A stretch of DNA of 64,000 nt from contig NZ_CP040518.1 of the NCBI RefSeq assembly GCF_005848555.1, positions 1,301,001 through 1,365,000 of the forward strand, written 5' to 3'. The notes below the pieces were generated by a model. The model did not search any database, was not told the origin of the DNA, and saw only the letters and a list, made by a program, of their open reading frames with translations. The translations under genes and the position numbers were made by a program. The stretch comes from Blautia sp. SC05B48. GTDB taxonomy: Bacteria > Bacillota > Clostridia > Lachnospirales > Lachnospiraceae. Below, piece after piece: positions 26,897-35,660 of the stretch (positions within the stretch are counted from its first letter, which is position 1; every line of letters begins with the position of its first letter).

Positions 26897-27766
26897 TTAG
26901 TGTGCATTAAAGATGCTCTTTGAGAAATTACCTGTTTTCATAAGACTAAAGCACAGTATTACTGTATAAGCCATTACACTGAGCAGCGCTGTATGCACAT
27001 TGTCTGATACCTGTATGTTGGCAACCAATACAGAGTAAATGCCCACACACACCATAATAAAAAATCCCTGAAATGCCAGTGCAAACAATCCTCTTAAATA
27101 ATTGCTGCCAATCTGTCCCCATTCCCGATTGCTCATAGTGGCAAATGGAATTGCACCGATTGACGAATACAGATAAATTTCTATCATACGGCCATACAAA
27201 ATAACCGTTATAAAAACGGATATAACCTTTAGGCACAGACTCGCCAGAAGCGTTTCCAGTGCCAGTATAATCAGCTCTCCTATTTCCATTGATTCCATTG
27301 CTGTCTCCATCGAGGTGATTACCGAATCAATATTGATTGCCGTCTGCTGGTTGATAACACCTGCAGCCCGGTTCACTACATTCTGTCCAACATCAAAAAT
27401 TGCCATTGTGATCGTAAAAGCATTGCTTACGAACCATACTGCAACCCACATCTTGAAGAAATATTTGAAAAACATCCATGTATCTATATCATGCATGTTA
27501 TTCTTTTCGGTGAGCATGGAAATCAGCTCATAGCACAACACAAAGGTTATGATCATTCCGGCAATCGGTACGATCACAGAATCCGACAGATTTTGGATCA
27601 AGCTGAAAATACTGCCACTCCAGCCCTGGGGCGTTTGCCCAACCTGACTTGCAATATCACCGGTTTTTTCATTCACATCGGTAAACATGTTCGTCAGGTT
27701 TGAGCTGACCATGCCTGTAAGGAGGTTACGCATCCATTCTTCTATGGACTCAAAAATCTTATCCAT
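26897..27766 (-). CDS. VirB6/TrbL-like channel protein
   Basis: 289 residues with about six hydrophobic segments (for example 67-88, 100-122, 165-190, 215-240, 255-275). The ending MKTGNFSKSIFNAH and location between maff2 and prgI match VirB6/TrbL-like proteins of Firmicutes ICEs, which form the polytopic membrane core. An AGGAGAACACGC site precedes the ATG. Because maff2 just upstream is interrupted by the nested element, transcription from upstream promoters must cross 10.5 kb or come from within the insertion. Confidence 0.85.
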   Translation of the reverse strand: MDKIFESIEEWMRNLLTGMVSSNLTNMFTDVNEKTGDIASQVGQTPQGWSGSIFSLIQNLSDSVIVPIAGMIITFVLCYELISMLTEKNNMHDIDTWMFFKYFFKMWVAVWFVSNAFTITMAIFDVGQNVVNRAAGVINQQTAINIDSVITSMETAMESMEIGELIILALETLLASLCLKVISVFITVILYGRMIEIYLYSSIGAIPFATMSNREWGQIGSNYLRGLFALAFQGFFIMVCVGIYSVLVANIQVSDNVHTALLSVMAYTVILCFSLMKTGNFSKSIFNAH

Positions 27767-27793
27767 GCGTGTTCTCCTTTCCTACTGCCCCGG

Positions 27794-27859
27794 CTAAAAC
27801 AAATTCGCCAGTAATGGTACAAGCTGTGTACCGATCAGAACGACACCTCCACCTGCCAT
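27794..27859 (-). pseudogene. maff2, 3' fragment after nested-element insertion
   Basis: In frame, the minus strand reads MAGGGVVLIGTQLVPLLANL then F and stop at 27794, the C-terminal hydrophobic half of a Maff2-family membrane protein. The 5' part is at 38376-38534, on the other side of the mobilizable element. Bases 27860-27874, probably element-derived, encode a near copy of the preceding residues (GIKQL). Confidence 0.85.
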
Positions 27860-27965
27860 AAGCTGTTTTATCCCCAATTAGGTGTAAAACTCTGCTCGAT
27901 GGCGGGCGGCGGCGTACAAAAAATCTATATGGTATTTTTTAAGAGAACCGTCCCGGCGGGACAGG

Positions 27966-29636
27966 TCAGGCAGTGACCTGTTCCACCTCCGGGATGGGTT
28001 TGAGATTAAAATGAATTTCGATAGAAATGTGTCTTGTTTTATTTTCGTCAATGCGCTCATGCACGACGATTTCTTTGATTAAGCGGTTGAGGGTGGCTGC
28101 GTCCAGCTCTGTGATGTTGGCGTATTCCTGAATGGCTTCCACCCATTGTTTTGCGTCATTGGCAAGCTGGACTTCATCGGACAGCCGCTTTCTGCCCTCG
28201 GACACTTTTGTTTTAAGCTCCGTCTGCTCGGTCTGTGTCTTTTCCAGCATGGTGTTGAAATTCTGCTCACTGATACGCCCTGCAATCATATCCTCATAAA
28301 GCCGCATGACCATTTTGTCCAGAACCTCAATCCGTTCCTCGTCCCTTGTAAGGGAGCGTTCCATTGCTTCCCGCTGTTCCCGCTGCTCGGCTTCACAGGT
28401 ATTGGTCAGGCGGTCAGCAACCGCTTCCCCGTCCATCAGGGCAGCTCTGGCACATTCCCGGATTTTCCGCAGCACATGGCTGTAAAGGGTGTCATAGTCA
28501 ATCCGGTGCTGGGTGCAGTGGTTCTTTCCAAAGGCATTGTAGGTCTTGCAGGAATAAATCTGCTGGGGATGTTTTGCGTTTGTGTAGCGTACCGTCAGCG
28601 ACTTCCCACACTCGCCGCATTTTAACAGTCCGGCAAACAGGCTGATTTCATTAGTCTGCCCCGGACGCTGGCGGAATTTCAGCTTGTTCTGCACAATGTC
28701 AAAGCTCATGCGATCAATCAGCGGTTCATGCTGCCCCTCCACCACAATCCAGTCCTCCGGCTTCTTTTCCCCAATCGTGCCGATTTTGAAACGGTAGTCC
28801 TTTTTCTGGGAAGCAATCGCCCCGGTGTAGACGGGATTCATCAAAAGGTCTTTGATAACGGAGAAGTCCCACATATACCGCCCGTTTTCCGGGTCTTTCT
28901 TTTCCCATTTGGTGCGGGTATTGCGAAGCCCCCGTTCCCGGTTCCACCATGTGGGGCAGGGGATTTTTTCTTCCTCCAGCCGTCTGCGGATATAGTTCGG
29001 ACCATGACCGTTCAGGGCATATCCGAAAATCAGCCGCACAATCGGGGCGGTTTCCTCGTCAATGAGCAGATGGTTTTTGTCCTCTGGGTCTTTCCGATAT
29101 CCAAACGGGGCAAGACACCCGGTAAACTGTCCTTTCTGCGCTTTCAGAAGATAAGAGGAATGGACTTTCTTGGAAATATCCTTGCTGTACATCTCGTTCA
29201 GGATATTCTTGAATGGGGCAATATCGTTGTTATCCCGCAGGGTGTCGATACCGTCATTCATGGCGATATAGCGGACACCGTTCCTTGGGAAAAAGTCCTC
29301 AATCAAATGCCCGGTTTGCAGATAGTTACGCCCCAGTCGGCTGAGGTCTTTCGTGATGACAAGGTTGATTTGCCTGCGCTCAATGGCTCTCAACATTCTC
29401 TGTAAATCAGGACGCTCCATGTTAAGACCTGTGAAGCCATCGTCCTGATAGACTGCCACAACCTCCCATCCCTGCTTTTCGCAGTATTTTTCCAGCATAT
29501 CACGCTGGTTTGCGATACTGGCACTTTCGCCTTGCAGGTCATCGTCCTTTGACAGCCTGCAATAGACCGCTGCACGATAGCCCCCGGCAAGTGCCTTTCC
29601 GATTGTTCTGTATTCCATTTCGTTCATCATAGCCAT
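27966..29636 (-). CDS. Large serine recombinase (TndX/TnpX type)
   Basis: 556 residues. The resolvase domain starts YRAAVYCRLSKDDD with the catalytic serine at about 29, then ITKDLSRLGRNYLQTGHL and the recombinase domain (FGYRKDPEDKN.. to about 300). A zinc ribbon (LLKCGECGKSL with later cysteines, about 340-375) and a coiled coil (about 410-500) complete it. Such enzymes both integrate and excise elements at short cores. The gene lies about 100 bases from the element end, as expected, and follows the 65-aa gene without a gap. Confidence 0.93.
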   Translation of the reverse strand: MAMMNEMEYRTIGKALAGGYRAAVYCRLSKDDDLQGESASIANQRDMLEKYCEKQGWEVVAVYQDDGFTGLNMERPDLQRMLRAIERRQINLVITKDLSRLGRNYLQTGHLIEDFFPRNGVRYIAMNDGIDTLRDNNDIAPFKNILNEMYSKDISKKVHSSYLLKAQKGQFTGCLAPFGYRKDPEDKNHLLIDEETAPIVRLIFGYALNGHGPNYIRRRLEEEKIPCPTWWNRERGLRNTRTKWEKKDPENGRYMWDFSVIKDLLMNPVYTGAIASQKKDYRFKIGTIGEKKPEDWIVVEGQHEPLIDRMSFDIVQNKLKFRQRPGQTNEISLFAGLLKCGECGKSLTVRYTNAKHPQQIYSCKTYNAFGKNHCTQHRIDYDTLYSHVLRKIRECARAALMDGEAVADRLTNTCEAEQREQREAMERSLTRDEERIEVLDKMVMRLYEDMIAGRISEQNFNTMLEKTQTEQTELKTKVSEGRKRLSDEVQLANDAKQWVEAIQEYANITELDAATLNRLIKEIVVHERIDENKTRHISIEIHFNLKPIPEVEQVTA

Positions 29637-29834
29637 TTACCCACACAATCCAGACGGTATCTGGCTCTTTTGAACCTCATCTTCATTATAGCTTATATCT
29701 TTCTTTTTAGCAAGATATTCTTTTGTATTTGTCTTTCCGTATTTCTGGGAAATCAGGCTGACGAACACATCAGTGGCGTCCAGTTCCCCGTCAAACACCG
29801 TTGTAACATGAATCTCTGTTTTGTTTTTTGCCAT
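29637..29834 (-). CDS. Small protein upstream of the serine recombinase
   Basis: 65 residues (AKNKTEIHVTTVFDGELDAT..). Its stop directly abuts the recombinase start, so the two are translationally coupled. GGAGG precedes the ATG. No family recognised; possibly a directionality or accessory factor for the recombinase, by position only. Confidence 0.65.
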   Translation of the reverse strand: MAKNKTEIHVTTVFDGELDATDVFVSLISQKYGKTNTKEYLAKKKDISYNEDEVQKSQIPSGLCG

Positions 29835-29879
29835 AGGCAGTTATCCTCCATACATGAAAATAGCCAGACAGAGGGTGTC

Positions 29880-30066
29880 GGCAACGAAGTCCGGCAACGG
29901 GCTTCAAAAGACCTTGCAAACAATCTCAATCTGGCGATGGTTACTATTTATACTTTTCTTTTATTTTTCTGTTGTTTTGGTTGTTATAAGGGAGAAAAGC
30001 CCGGAAATAAAGGTTTTTCCCCGGCAACCGGCTCGGCAACGGGATAGCAACAGGGGGTGCAACGGG
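29880..30066. repeat. Six short GCAAC repeats between recombinase and VirE genes
   Basis: The gene-free stretch 29835-30075 has GCAAC followed mostly by G or CGG at about 29881, 29895, 30024, 30036, 30047 and 30060. The last four are spaced 11-13 bases, about one helical turn, suggesting a protein-binding array (recombinase regulation or replication). The intervening 29930-29995 is AT-rich and may hold a promoter. Confidence 0.45.
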
Positions 30067-30075
30067 CTGTCCTTT

Positions 30076-31470
30076 TCAGAATGGAAGCTCCATCTGTTCT
30101 GTGACCTCCACAAAACCGTCCATCGTTTTTTCAGACGGGTTGCTTAAGTCCGTTGCCGGGTTTTCACGCTCCCAGCCCTTTTGTCTGCCATATTCTGAAA
30201 ACATTCTTGGGTTCGGGAAGTACCTCCAGCCGGAAATGCACTGGTTCATAATCTCGTTGATTTCCCGGATTTCCCATTGCTTCGGCTCGTCAAAAGCATG
30301 GTTCAAGGCTTCCTTGTAGATCTGCTTGGAGCAGACCATGCTCCCGGTGTACTTATCAAGATACGCCTGTATCATCCCTGCTTTGGTGTCCTCCGGCATA
30401 AAATCCCGCTGGTGTTCTTTGAGATAGCGCTGCATGGCGGGGCTGAAAGCCAGCTTGAACCTGCCGCTTCGGTAAATCTCCATCGCTTCCGCCCACATCT
30501 GCTCGATATAGGCTCTGGAAGCAGCTTCGTCCTCCAAAATGTGAACCTCGGCTTGCTCCGGGTACACCATGACGGGGATAAAGCGGCGGTTGCCGGAACG
30601 GTCAAGGGGCAGGAAGTCCAGGGCATTGGAAGTGCCGCCAAACACGCACTGACGGGGGCGGTCTGCCGGGTGGGTTTCATAAGGTATCTTGTAAACCTCT
30701 TTCTGCCGGCTTAAAAATGACTTGATTTCCTCAATGCTCTTGGCGTTGGCGGTTGCCATCATTTCCGACATTTCGATAATCCAGTGACCTTGCAGCTTGC
30801 GGTACACATTGTCATCGTCCAGCTTCCGCAAATCATCGGAGAACCACTCGTCCCGGACTGCCAGCAGACGGAAGAAAGTGGACTTGCCAGCCCCCTGACC
30901 GCCGACCAGACAGAGCATGATTTCAAACTTGCACCCCGGCTGAAAGGCTCGTGAGATTGCACCCATCAGGAACAGCTTCAACGCTTCATAGGTGTAATCG
31001 TCTGCGTCAGCCCCCAGAAAGTGCCGCAGGCAGAAACGGATTCGCTCTGTCCCGTCCCACACAAGGGTATTGAGATAGTCCCGGATGGGATGGTACTTGT
31101 TTTCATTCGCCACAATCCCGATGGCGTTATCAATCTTTTTCTCATTGGTAAGCCCGTAGGTTTCTTCCAGATAGAGAAGCAGATACTTCATGTCCGTATC
31201 ATTCAGGGCGGTGCTTTCCCTTTGAAAGCCGATGGGCTTTATGATGTCCTTGCGGTCAGTCAGGATGTTGTAGGCGATAGCCCCGGAAAGCAGCGGGTCA
31301 CGCTGGAATACGGTCAGACAGTTCCGTATGCTCTGACGGACACCGCCTTTCTCGGTAGTTTCCAGCCCCGCCTTGATTTCCTCAATGTTCTGGGGTGGCT
31401 GCATGGCGTTCATGGTGTTTTTTAGTTCTTGCTGCGTCTGCGGCTGCAAGCTCTGCCATTCGCTGTTCAA
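30076..31470 (-). CDS. VirE-family primase/helicase-like ATPase
   Basis: 464 residues from a TTG at 31470, with AAAGGA about 11 bases upstream; internal ATGs at 31413 and 31404 are alternatives. Walker A is VGGQGAGKSTFF (about 190) and EMSEM/GGTSN segments follow. This is the virulence-associated E family, SF3-like ATPases that pair with CHC2 or primase proteins in mobile elements. It overlaps the CHC2 gene by 88 bases, so the pair probably acts in element replication. Confidence 0.85.
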   Translation of the reverse strand: MNSEWQSLQPQTQQELKNTMNAMQPPQNIEEIKAGLETTEKGGVRQSIRNCLTVFQRDPLLSGAIAYNILTDRKDIIKPIGFQRESTALNDTDMKYLLLYLEETYGLTNEKKIDNAIGIVANENKYHPIRDYLNTLVWDGTERIRFCLRHFLGADADDYTYEALKLFLMGAISRAFQPGCKFEIMLCLVGGQGAGKSTFFRLLAVRDEWFSDDLRKLDDDNVYRKLQGHWIIEMSEMMATANAKSIEEIKSFLSRQKEVYKIPYETHPADRPRQCVFGGTSNALDFLPLDRSGNRRFIPVMVYPEQAEVHILEDEAASRAYIEQMWAEAMEIYRSGRFKLAFSPAMQRYLKEHQRDFMPEDTKAGMIQAYLDKYTGSMVCSKQIYKEALNHAFDEPKQWEIREINEIMNQCISGWRYFPNPRMFSEYGRQKGWERENPATDLSNPSEKTMDGFVEVTEQMELPF

Positions 31471-32026
31471 GCTGTATCACATCCTTTCCGTAGTCCGTAA
31501 TCAAAGCCGCTTTTTCCTCTGTTTCCCCGAACAGCAGCACATCCAGCAGATATTCCACTTGATCTTGCTTCTGTAAGGCTTCTATAAACCGGGGATGAAA
31601 GGCTTCCTCCGGGGAGTGCGGGGCATATTCCTTTCTCCACACTCGAAGTAGGTGGAGATAATCGGCAAGAATACGGAAGCAGCAGTTCTTTGCTTCCTGA
31701 AACTGTTCCTCCGGGGATTTCTGCCGGGGCTTTGGCTTTTTTGCCTTTCCCGGCGGTTTCCAGTCCTCATAGGAAAGCCCGAAGTCCTGTGCCAGTTGTA
31801 CGGCGGCTTCTTTCTTTCCCAGCCCATACAGAGCGGCGGCAAAATCAATCACATCCCCATCCGCACCGCAGCCGAAGCAGTGGTAACGCCGATCCAGCTT
31901 CATACTTGGGGTTTTATCATGATGGAACGGGCAGCAAGCCATCCCGTTCCGACCTATACGGATTCCATAATGCTCCGCAGCCTGTCTTGTTGTGACGGAC
32001 TGCTTCACAGCTTCAAATACATTCAA
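31382..32026 (-). CDS. CHC2 zinc-finger (DnaG-type) protein
   Basis: 214 residues from TTG 32026 (NVFEAVKQSVTTRQAAEHYG follows), chosen because GGAGGG lies 6 bases upstream; an upstream in-frame ATG at 32062 falls in a terminator hairpin. The zinc motif is CCPFHHDKTPS..YHCFGCGADGDVIDF (about 30-60), the DNA-binding finger of bacterial primases. The C-terminal half is helical. It is transcribed ahead of VirE; together they may prime replication of the element. Confidence 0.88.
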   Translation of the reverse strand: MNVFEAVKQSVTTRQAAEHYGIRIGRNGMACCPFHHDKTPSMKLDRRYHCFGCGADGDVIDFAAALYGLGKKEAAVQLAQDFGLSYEDWKPPGKAKKPKPRQKSPEEQFQEAKNCCFRILADYLHLLRVWRKEYAPHSPEEAFHPRFIEALQKQDQVEYLLDVLLFGETEEKAALITDYGKDVIQLEQRMAELAAADAARTKKHHERHAATPEH

Positions 32027-32039
32027 ATCTATCCCTCCT

Positions 32040-32086
32040 AAAAAAGAAAAAGCACCTGACATTCTCTGATTGAAAATGGCAAGTGC
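32040..32086 (-). terminator. Terminator after the MobA/MobL gene
   Basis: On the minus strand GCACTTGCCATT (32086-32075) pairs with AATGTCAGGTGC (32063-32052) with one mismatch and one wobble, followed by TTTTTC and TTTTTT. It overlaps the spacer before the CHC2 gene. Confidence 0.72.
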
Positions 32087-32089
32087 CTG

Positions 32090-33670
32090 TTAAAGTTCCA
32101 TATCCTGTTGTCGGTGTTTCGCCTGTACCGGGGCGGTTCTTTGTGGTTTTTTCTCGTCTGCCTTATCCTGTAAGACTTCTTTGATAGGCTGCTTCTTGGG
32201 CGGTTCTTTGCTTTCCTCTGTGCCGGGGGTGGCTTTCCGTACCCAGTAACGGATATCCCGCAGCTTCTTCAAATCAGCCTGTACCTCGGTCAGCGGTACT
32301 TTCAGCTCTGCGATTTCGCTGTGAAGCGTTTCCTGCTCCTCTTGCAGCTCCTTTTGGGTGCTGTCCTTATCGTCTGGGTGCTTGGCAAGGTAGGCGGCGG
32401 CTTTCGCATATCGGGCAACCTCCGGGTGTTCCTGTTTGAATTTCTCCTTTGTTTTCTTGAAAAATATCTTCTGGTACTTCTCATAGACAGGCTTACATTC
32501 CTTGCAGTCTGTCCGGCTGGCAAGAATCCCGTCAATCACTTTGCTGCGGGCTTCCTTTGGCTTCATCTGATTGCGGTAATCGGCGGCTGATTTCCCGGAA
32601 GATTCCAGAAATGCTTCTAAGTCCTCCACAGTGGAAAGCCCCTTTTGCCGGAGATAGGACAGGGCTTCGCTGACTGCCTTTAAGTCCTGTGAAGTCCCCC
32701 GGTTCTGTCCAGCCCTTGTCCAGTCCTTCCGTTCTTCCTTTCGTATCTCCATATACTTCATCAGCAGATTGGGAAGAAGTGTCGCTTCCTCCGCCGCCTT
32801 TTGTGCAAGCAGTTCTTTTCGTTTTTCTCCCAGCTCGGTAATCCAGCCTTTGAGGTTTTGAATGAGCTGCCGGATAGACTTCATCAGGCGGTTGGCGGCT
32901 CTGATTTCCCGGTTCAGGTTGCCGATGTTCGTCTGGATACCCCGCTTTTCCATCTGCCGGACAGCAGCTCCCTCATGGACAGTAGGGATAATATCAAGCC
33001 CCTGTCTGGCATAAGAACGCAAGTCCACACGCTCTGGGCGGTCATTGGCTTCCAGATAGCGGTTCTGGATGACCTCCCATTCATGCCGCCAGATTTCGCA
33101 ATACTTCTGGTCGTTCCAATCCACCGTATCCTCCTTGTGGCTTTTCCATCTGCCGGACGGAAGTTTTATCCGTTCCCCGTTTTCGTCAAGGTCATAAACC
33201 TTGCGGCTCTTGGGAAGCCATTTTCCATGTTCGTCCATTGCCCTCATAGTGAGCATGACATGGGCGTGGGGATTGTGTCCCGGCGGATGGGGGTCATGGA
33301 TTGCAAAATCAGCAATCATGCCTTTGGAAACAAACTGCTGCTCACAAAACTCCCGGACAAGGACAGCATACTGGTCGGGTGGTATCTCTCTTGGGATGGT
33401 AAGCACCCACCGCCTTGCAAGCTGGGAGTTCCATTGCTTTTCCACCGCTTCGGCGGCGTTCCATAAGGTATTGCGGTCTGCATACGACCGTGGGGCGTTT
33501 GCCGGGAGCAGAATTTCATTGTGGACAATACCACGCTTTTCCGGGTAGTGCTTCACTTGCTGGTCGTATTCACAGAACAGCTTTTTGCCGCTTTGGTAAG
33601 CAGCGGCGGCAACCGCAGACTGTCGCTGGCTGCGCTGAACAATCGTGATTTCGTTGTGTGGGCAGGGCAT
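32090..33670 (-). CDS. MobA/MobL-family relaxase of the nested element
   Basis: 526 residues. The N-terminal relaxase domain begins PCPHNEITIVQRSQRQSAVA with AAYQSG and has metal-binding HNPHAHVMLTM (about 131-141). The C-terminal half is a long helical region with CKECKPVYEKY. AAAGGAGGG seven bases before the ATG supports this start. It nicks the element's own oriT and would let the element use the host ICE's coupling protein and channel. Distinct from the relaxase at 3-1478. Confidence 0.92.
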   Translation of the reverse strand: MPCPHNEITIVQRSQRQSAVAAAAYQSGKKLFCEYDQQVKHYPEKRGIVHNEILLPANAPRSYADRNTLWNAAEAVEKQWNSQLARRWVLTIPREIPPDQYAVLVREFCEQQFVSKGMIADFAIHDPHPPGHNPHAHVMLTMRAMDEHGKWLPKSRKVYDLDENGERIKLPSGRWKSHKEDTVDWNDQKYCEIWRHEWEVIQNRYLEANDRPERVDLRSYARQGLDIIPTVHEGAAVRQMEKRGIQTNIGNLNREIRAANRLMKSIRQLIQNLKGWITELGEKRKELLAQKAAEEATLLPNLLMKYMEIRKEERKDWTRAGQNRGTSQDLKAVSEALSYLRQKGLSTVEDLEAFLESSGKSAADYRNQMKPKEARSKVIDGILASRTDCKECKPVYEKYQKIFFKKTKEKFKQEHPEVARYAKAAAYLAKHPDDKDSTQKELQEEQETLHSEIAELKVPLTEVQADLKKLRDIRYWVRKATPGTEESKEPPKKQPIKEVLQDKADEKKPQRTAPVQAKHRQQDMEL

Positions 33671-33730
33671 TTCGTGTCCCTCCTTTCGGTAATTGGTGGA
33701 TGGGGTGGCGTTTTACCACCTCATTTTGGC

Positions 33731-33767
33731 AGAAAAAAAGCAGGAGACCTTTTTCAGATTTCCTGCT
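33731..33767 (-). terminator. Terminator downstream of the 33853 gene
   Basis: AGCAGGA (minus 33767-33761) pairs with TCCTGCT (33745-33739), followed by seven T. The rest of 33671-33852 holds the MobA ribosome binding site, a GGTGG/CCACC hairpin and a GCCGC/GCGGC inverted repeat. Confidence 0.75.
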
Positions 33768-33852
33768 CGGTGTGCCGCTGTGAGGGCGGCGGATATTTAG
33801 CTGTAAAAGTTCGGGACAAGTTGACCCGATGGGTAGATGGTACACTTAAAAA

Positions 33853-34257
33853 TTATGGTTCTCTTGTCATTAGCTCATTAGCATAATGATTAAGAGCTTC
33901 ACAAGGTTCATATTTGCATTTATAACCAATACCGTCAATTATAATAAATGGATTGTATGCTATAATCTCCACTTGAGAACCATCTGCCAAAGACAGAGTG
34001 AAAATAACTGCTTGTCCGGCATATTCTGTATATGAGTTGTCCTTATTGTAAATAACTACCTCATTGAGATATGATACTAATTCCTCTGTTTCTACTATCT
34101 GAATTGTTGTATCAGGTGGCGATAACCGAACACTTGCCGAAGTAATATCTGCTGCCTCTAAATCTTTGAATGGTCTATGAGCAGAAAACAAAAGAAAGCT
34201 AATACCTATACCGATTAAACATATCAGTGCAATTAACAAAAACTTTTTATGCTTCAT
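33853..34257 (-). CDS. Small anchored extracytoplasmic protein, unknown
   Basis: 134 residues with an N-terminal signal-anchor (FLLIALICLIGIGISFLLF, about 6-24) and an extracellular domain (ADITSASVRLSPPDTTIQI, ETEELVSYLNEVVIYN). Resembles small Firmicutes lipoprotein-like proteins of unknown role, but no lipobox cysteine is obvious. More AT-rich than the mobilization genes beside it, suggesting cargo of the nested element. Confidence 0.7.
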   Translation of the reverse strand: MKHKKFLLIALICLIGIGISFLLFSAHRPFKDLEAADITSASVRLSPPDTTIQIVETEELVSYLNEVVIYNKDNSYTEYAGQAVIFTLSLADGSQVEIIAYNPFIIIDGIGYKCKYEPCEALNHYANELMTREP

Positions 34258-34278
34258 TTGATTCTCCTTTACACACTA

Positions 34279-34533
34279 CTATGAAATTTCTTTTTCATCA
34301 TCTCTTGGTAGTCGGACATAACACACCATTTCTTTTTCACAAGCTCCGAATGTTGAGAAATTTAATTTTGCTTCTTTTAGTGTTATTCCATGATTAGAGT
34401 CGCTTGGTTCGTTATCAGAAGCAATGAACGGGTCATTCTCCCAAAAACAAACGGGACAGATATACCCACAATCTTCATTTGCCGGAACATTATAGGTAAA
34501 ATATCCGCAGCAAGGACATTGGTATTTTTTCAT
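34279..34533 (-). CDS. CPCC-type cysteine-rich protein
   Basis: 84 residues from ATG 34533 (KKYQCPCCGYFTY), supported by GGGAGG upstream. CPCC near the start and CPVCFWENDPF (about 27-37) form the four-cysteine metal site of the Cys_rich_CPCC family. Small cytoplasmic protein of unknown role, AT-rich, paired with the 33853 gene as probable cargo. Confidence 0.85.
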   Translation of the reverse strand: MKKYQCPCCGYFTYNVPANEDCGYICPVCFWENDPFIASDNEPSDSNHGITLKEAKLNFSTFGACEKEMVCYVRLPRDDEKEIS

Positions 34534-34619
34534 ATAAACCTCCCGTTTAAGCCTTGACCTCAAATTCCTGATTTATTTCTGACTTTATTATACTTCATCG
34601 ATTATCGAAAAGATAGCAT

Positions 34620-34852
34620 ATTTTATGAAACTTGTCGGCTGGGAACAGCTTACAGCGCAAGGTGTCCCCAGATGGCAAGTCCACAAAAGGGTAGCTGGCG
34701 GCAGCCAGCGCAGGGGAAGCGTAGCGTCCCCTGTATGATTTGGAGCAGACCTTGACTGCGGAAAATCACAGCCCTCCGGCGAGGAGCCTTCGGAGAACGC
34801 AATGCACCAACCTTTGGGTGGTGTATAATTGCGCCCTTAGTAAACTAAGGGG
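34620..34852. other. Candidate oriT region of the nested element
   Basis: A gene-free stretch dense in inverted repeats. At 34834-34851 CCCTTAGT and ACTAAGGG are arms around AA; on the minus strand this is followed by CGCAATTATACACC. An inverted repeat followed by a GC-rich nic-like stretch is the layout of RSF1010-type oriTs. Other repeats: CACCA/TGGTG (34805-34823), CTCCG/CGGAG (34774-34795), GGGGA/TCCCC near 34713-34730 and GCTGG/CCAGC near 34689-34705. It lies beside DUF3847 and near the relaxase. The first repeat also ends the DUF3847 gene. Confidence 0.45.
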
Positions 34853-35141
34853 TTTCCGGCTTCTCCCGTTCCAGCAGTTTCTTCAATAGTTCCTGCGTGT
34901 CCTGCCTGTGAAAAATGAGTTTCAACAACAGCATGACATCATCATCTGTCAGGCGTTCCGGCTCTTGCAGAAAACTTTCCAGCATACCGCCACGAGTACA
35001 GAGCCGGTGTGTCCGTTCTTTTCGGGTAAGCTGCTTTAGCTGGTGCTGCAATGCCTTTTCATCATTGATGGCTTTCCGCAGTTTCTTTTCACTCTTTTCC
35101 AACTCTCGGTTGAGCTTTTCCAGCTTTGAGGTATCAGGCAA
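34845..35141 (-). CDS. DUF3847 coiled-coil protein
   Basis: 98 residues, coiled coil (about 3-45; KLEKLNRELEKSEKKLRK), then RKERTHRLCTRGGMLESFL and a helical C-terminus. This is the DUF3847 pattern in mobilizable elements, a probable MobC-like accessory next to the candidate oriT. It overlaps the RepA-like gene by 8 bases. Confidence 0.82.
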   Translation of the reverse strand: MPDTSKLEKLNRELEKSEKKLRKAINDEKALQHQLKQLTRKERTHRLCTRGGMLESFLQEPERLTDDDVMLLLKLIFHRQDTQELLKKLLEREKPETP

Positions 35142-35475
35142 GGGCAGCGTCCTCCTTTCCCGGTATCAGCACATAAATCCTGTTTGGTTCTCCAACGCCC
35201 TGACGCACTCGCATGATCAGTCCGGCGGTTTCCAGTTCATTCAGAGAACGCTTGACCGTCATGGGGCTGCGGGACAGGACTGCGGCAATGGCTGTGACAG
35301 GGAAGCAGATAAACAGGATTCCGTTCTCGTCCTCCTGTCCGTTGGATAGCATAGCGTCCAACATCCGGCAGTACATGACCTTTGCGGTGCTGCTGACTGG
35401 AAATCCTGTCAACGCTCTGGGAAAGGGCATACAGGGCGGCAACGGTGTGCCTATCGTCATAAATTCAAAATTCAT
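35134..35475 (-). CDS. RepA N-terminal-like (winged helix) protein
   Basis: 113 residues: FPRALTGFPVSSTAKVMYCRMLD, then AIAAVLSRSPMTVKRSLNEL and RQGVGEPNRIYVL. This is the winged-helix of RepA_N-type initiators, cut to the DNA-binding part. The ICE RepA (52569-53744) has the same order (SCEAKVLYGLMLDRM..GKPNVIYVK). It may initiate replication or regulate; direct repeats sit upstream at 35789-35810. Confidence 0.75.
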   Translation of the reverse strand: MNFEFMTIGTPLPPCMPFPRALTGFPVSSTAKVMYCRMLDAMLSNGQEDENGILFICFPVTAIAAVLSRSPMTVKRSLNELETAGLIMRVRQGVGEPNRIYVLIPGKEDAALA

Positions 35476-35660
35476 TCGGTGTGTTCCTCCTTTTTCTTTG
35501 CTCTTTTGGATAAATAACGGGGGCAGTCAACCACAACCGCCCGGAAGCTCTGCTTGCACCCATGCTTGCATTTCCGGCATAATTCGTTGTAAGTGACACG
35601 CCCCCGGTCATTGAGGTAAAAAGAAAGCTCATGCTTCCTCTTTTTGCTCATTCTCGGCAT
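35472..35660 (-). CDS. Small basic cysteine-containing protein
   Basis: 62 residues, very basic, with NELCRKCKHGCKQSF, possibly a small zinc finger. ATGA overlap (4 bases) with the RepA-like gene. Commonly located with such mobilization modules; function unknown. Confidence 0.65.
   Translation of the reverse strand: MPRMSKKRKHELSFYLNDRGRVTYNELCRKCKHGCKQSFRAVVVDCPRYLSKRAKKKEEHTE

Noticed and set aside
34571..34844. tRNA or other structured RNA gene
   Set aside because: No cloverleaf with T-loop GTTCGA was seen; the inverted repeats fit an oriT better.
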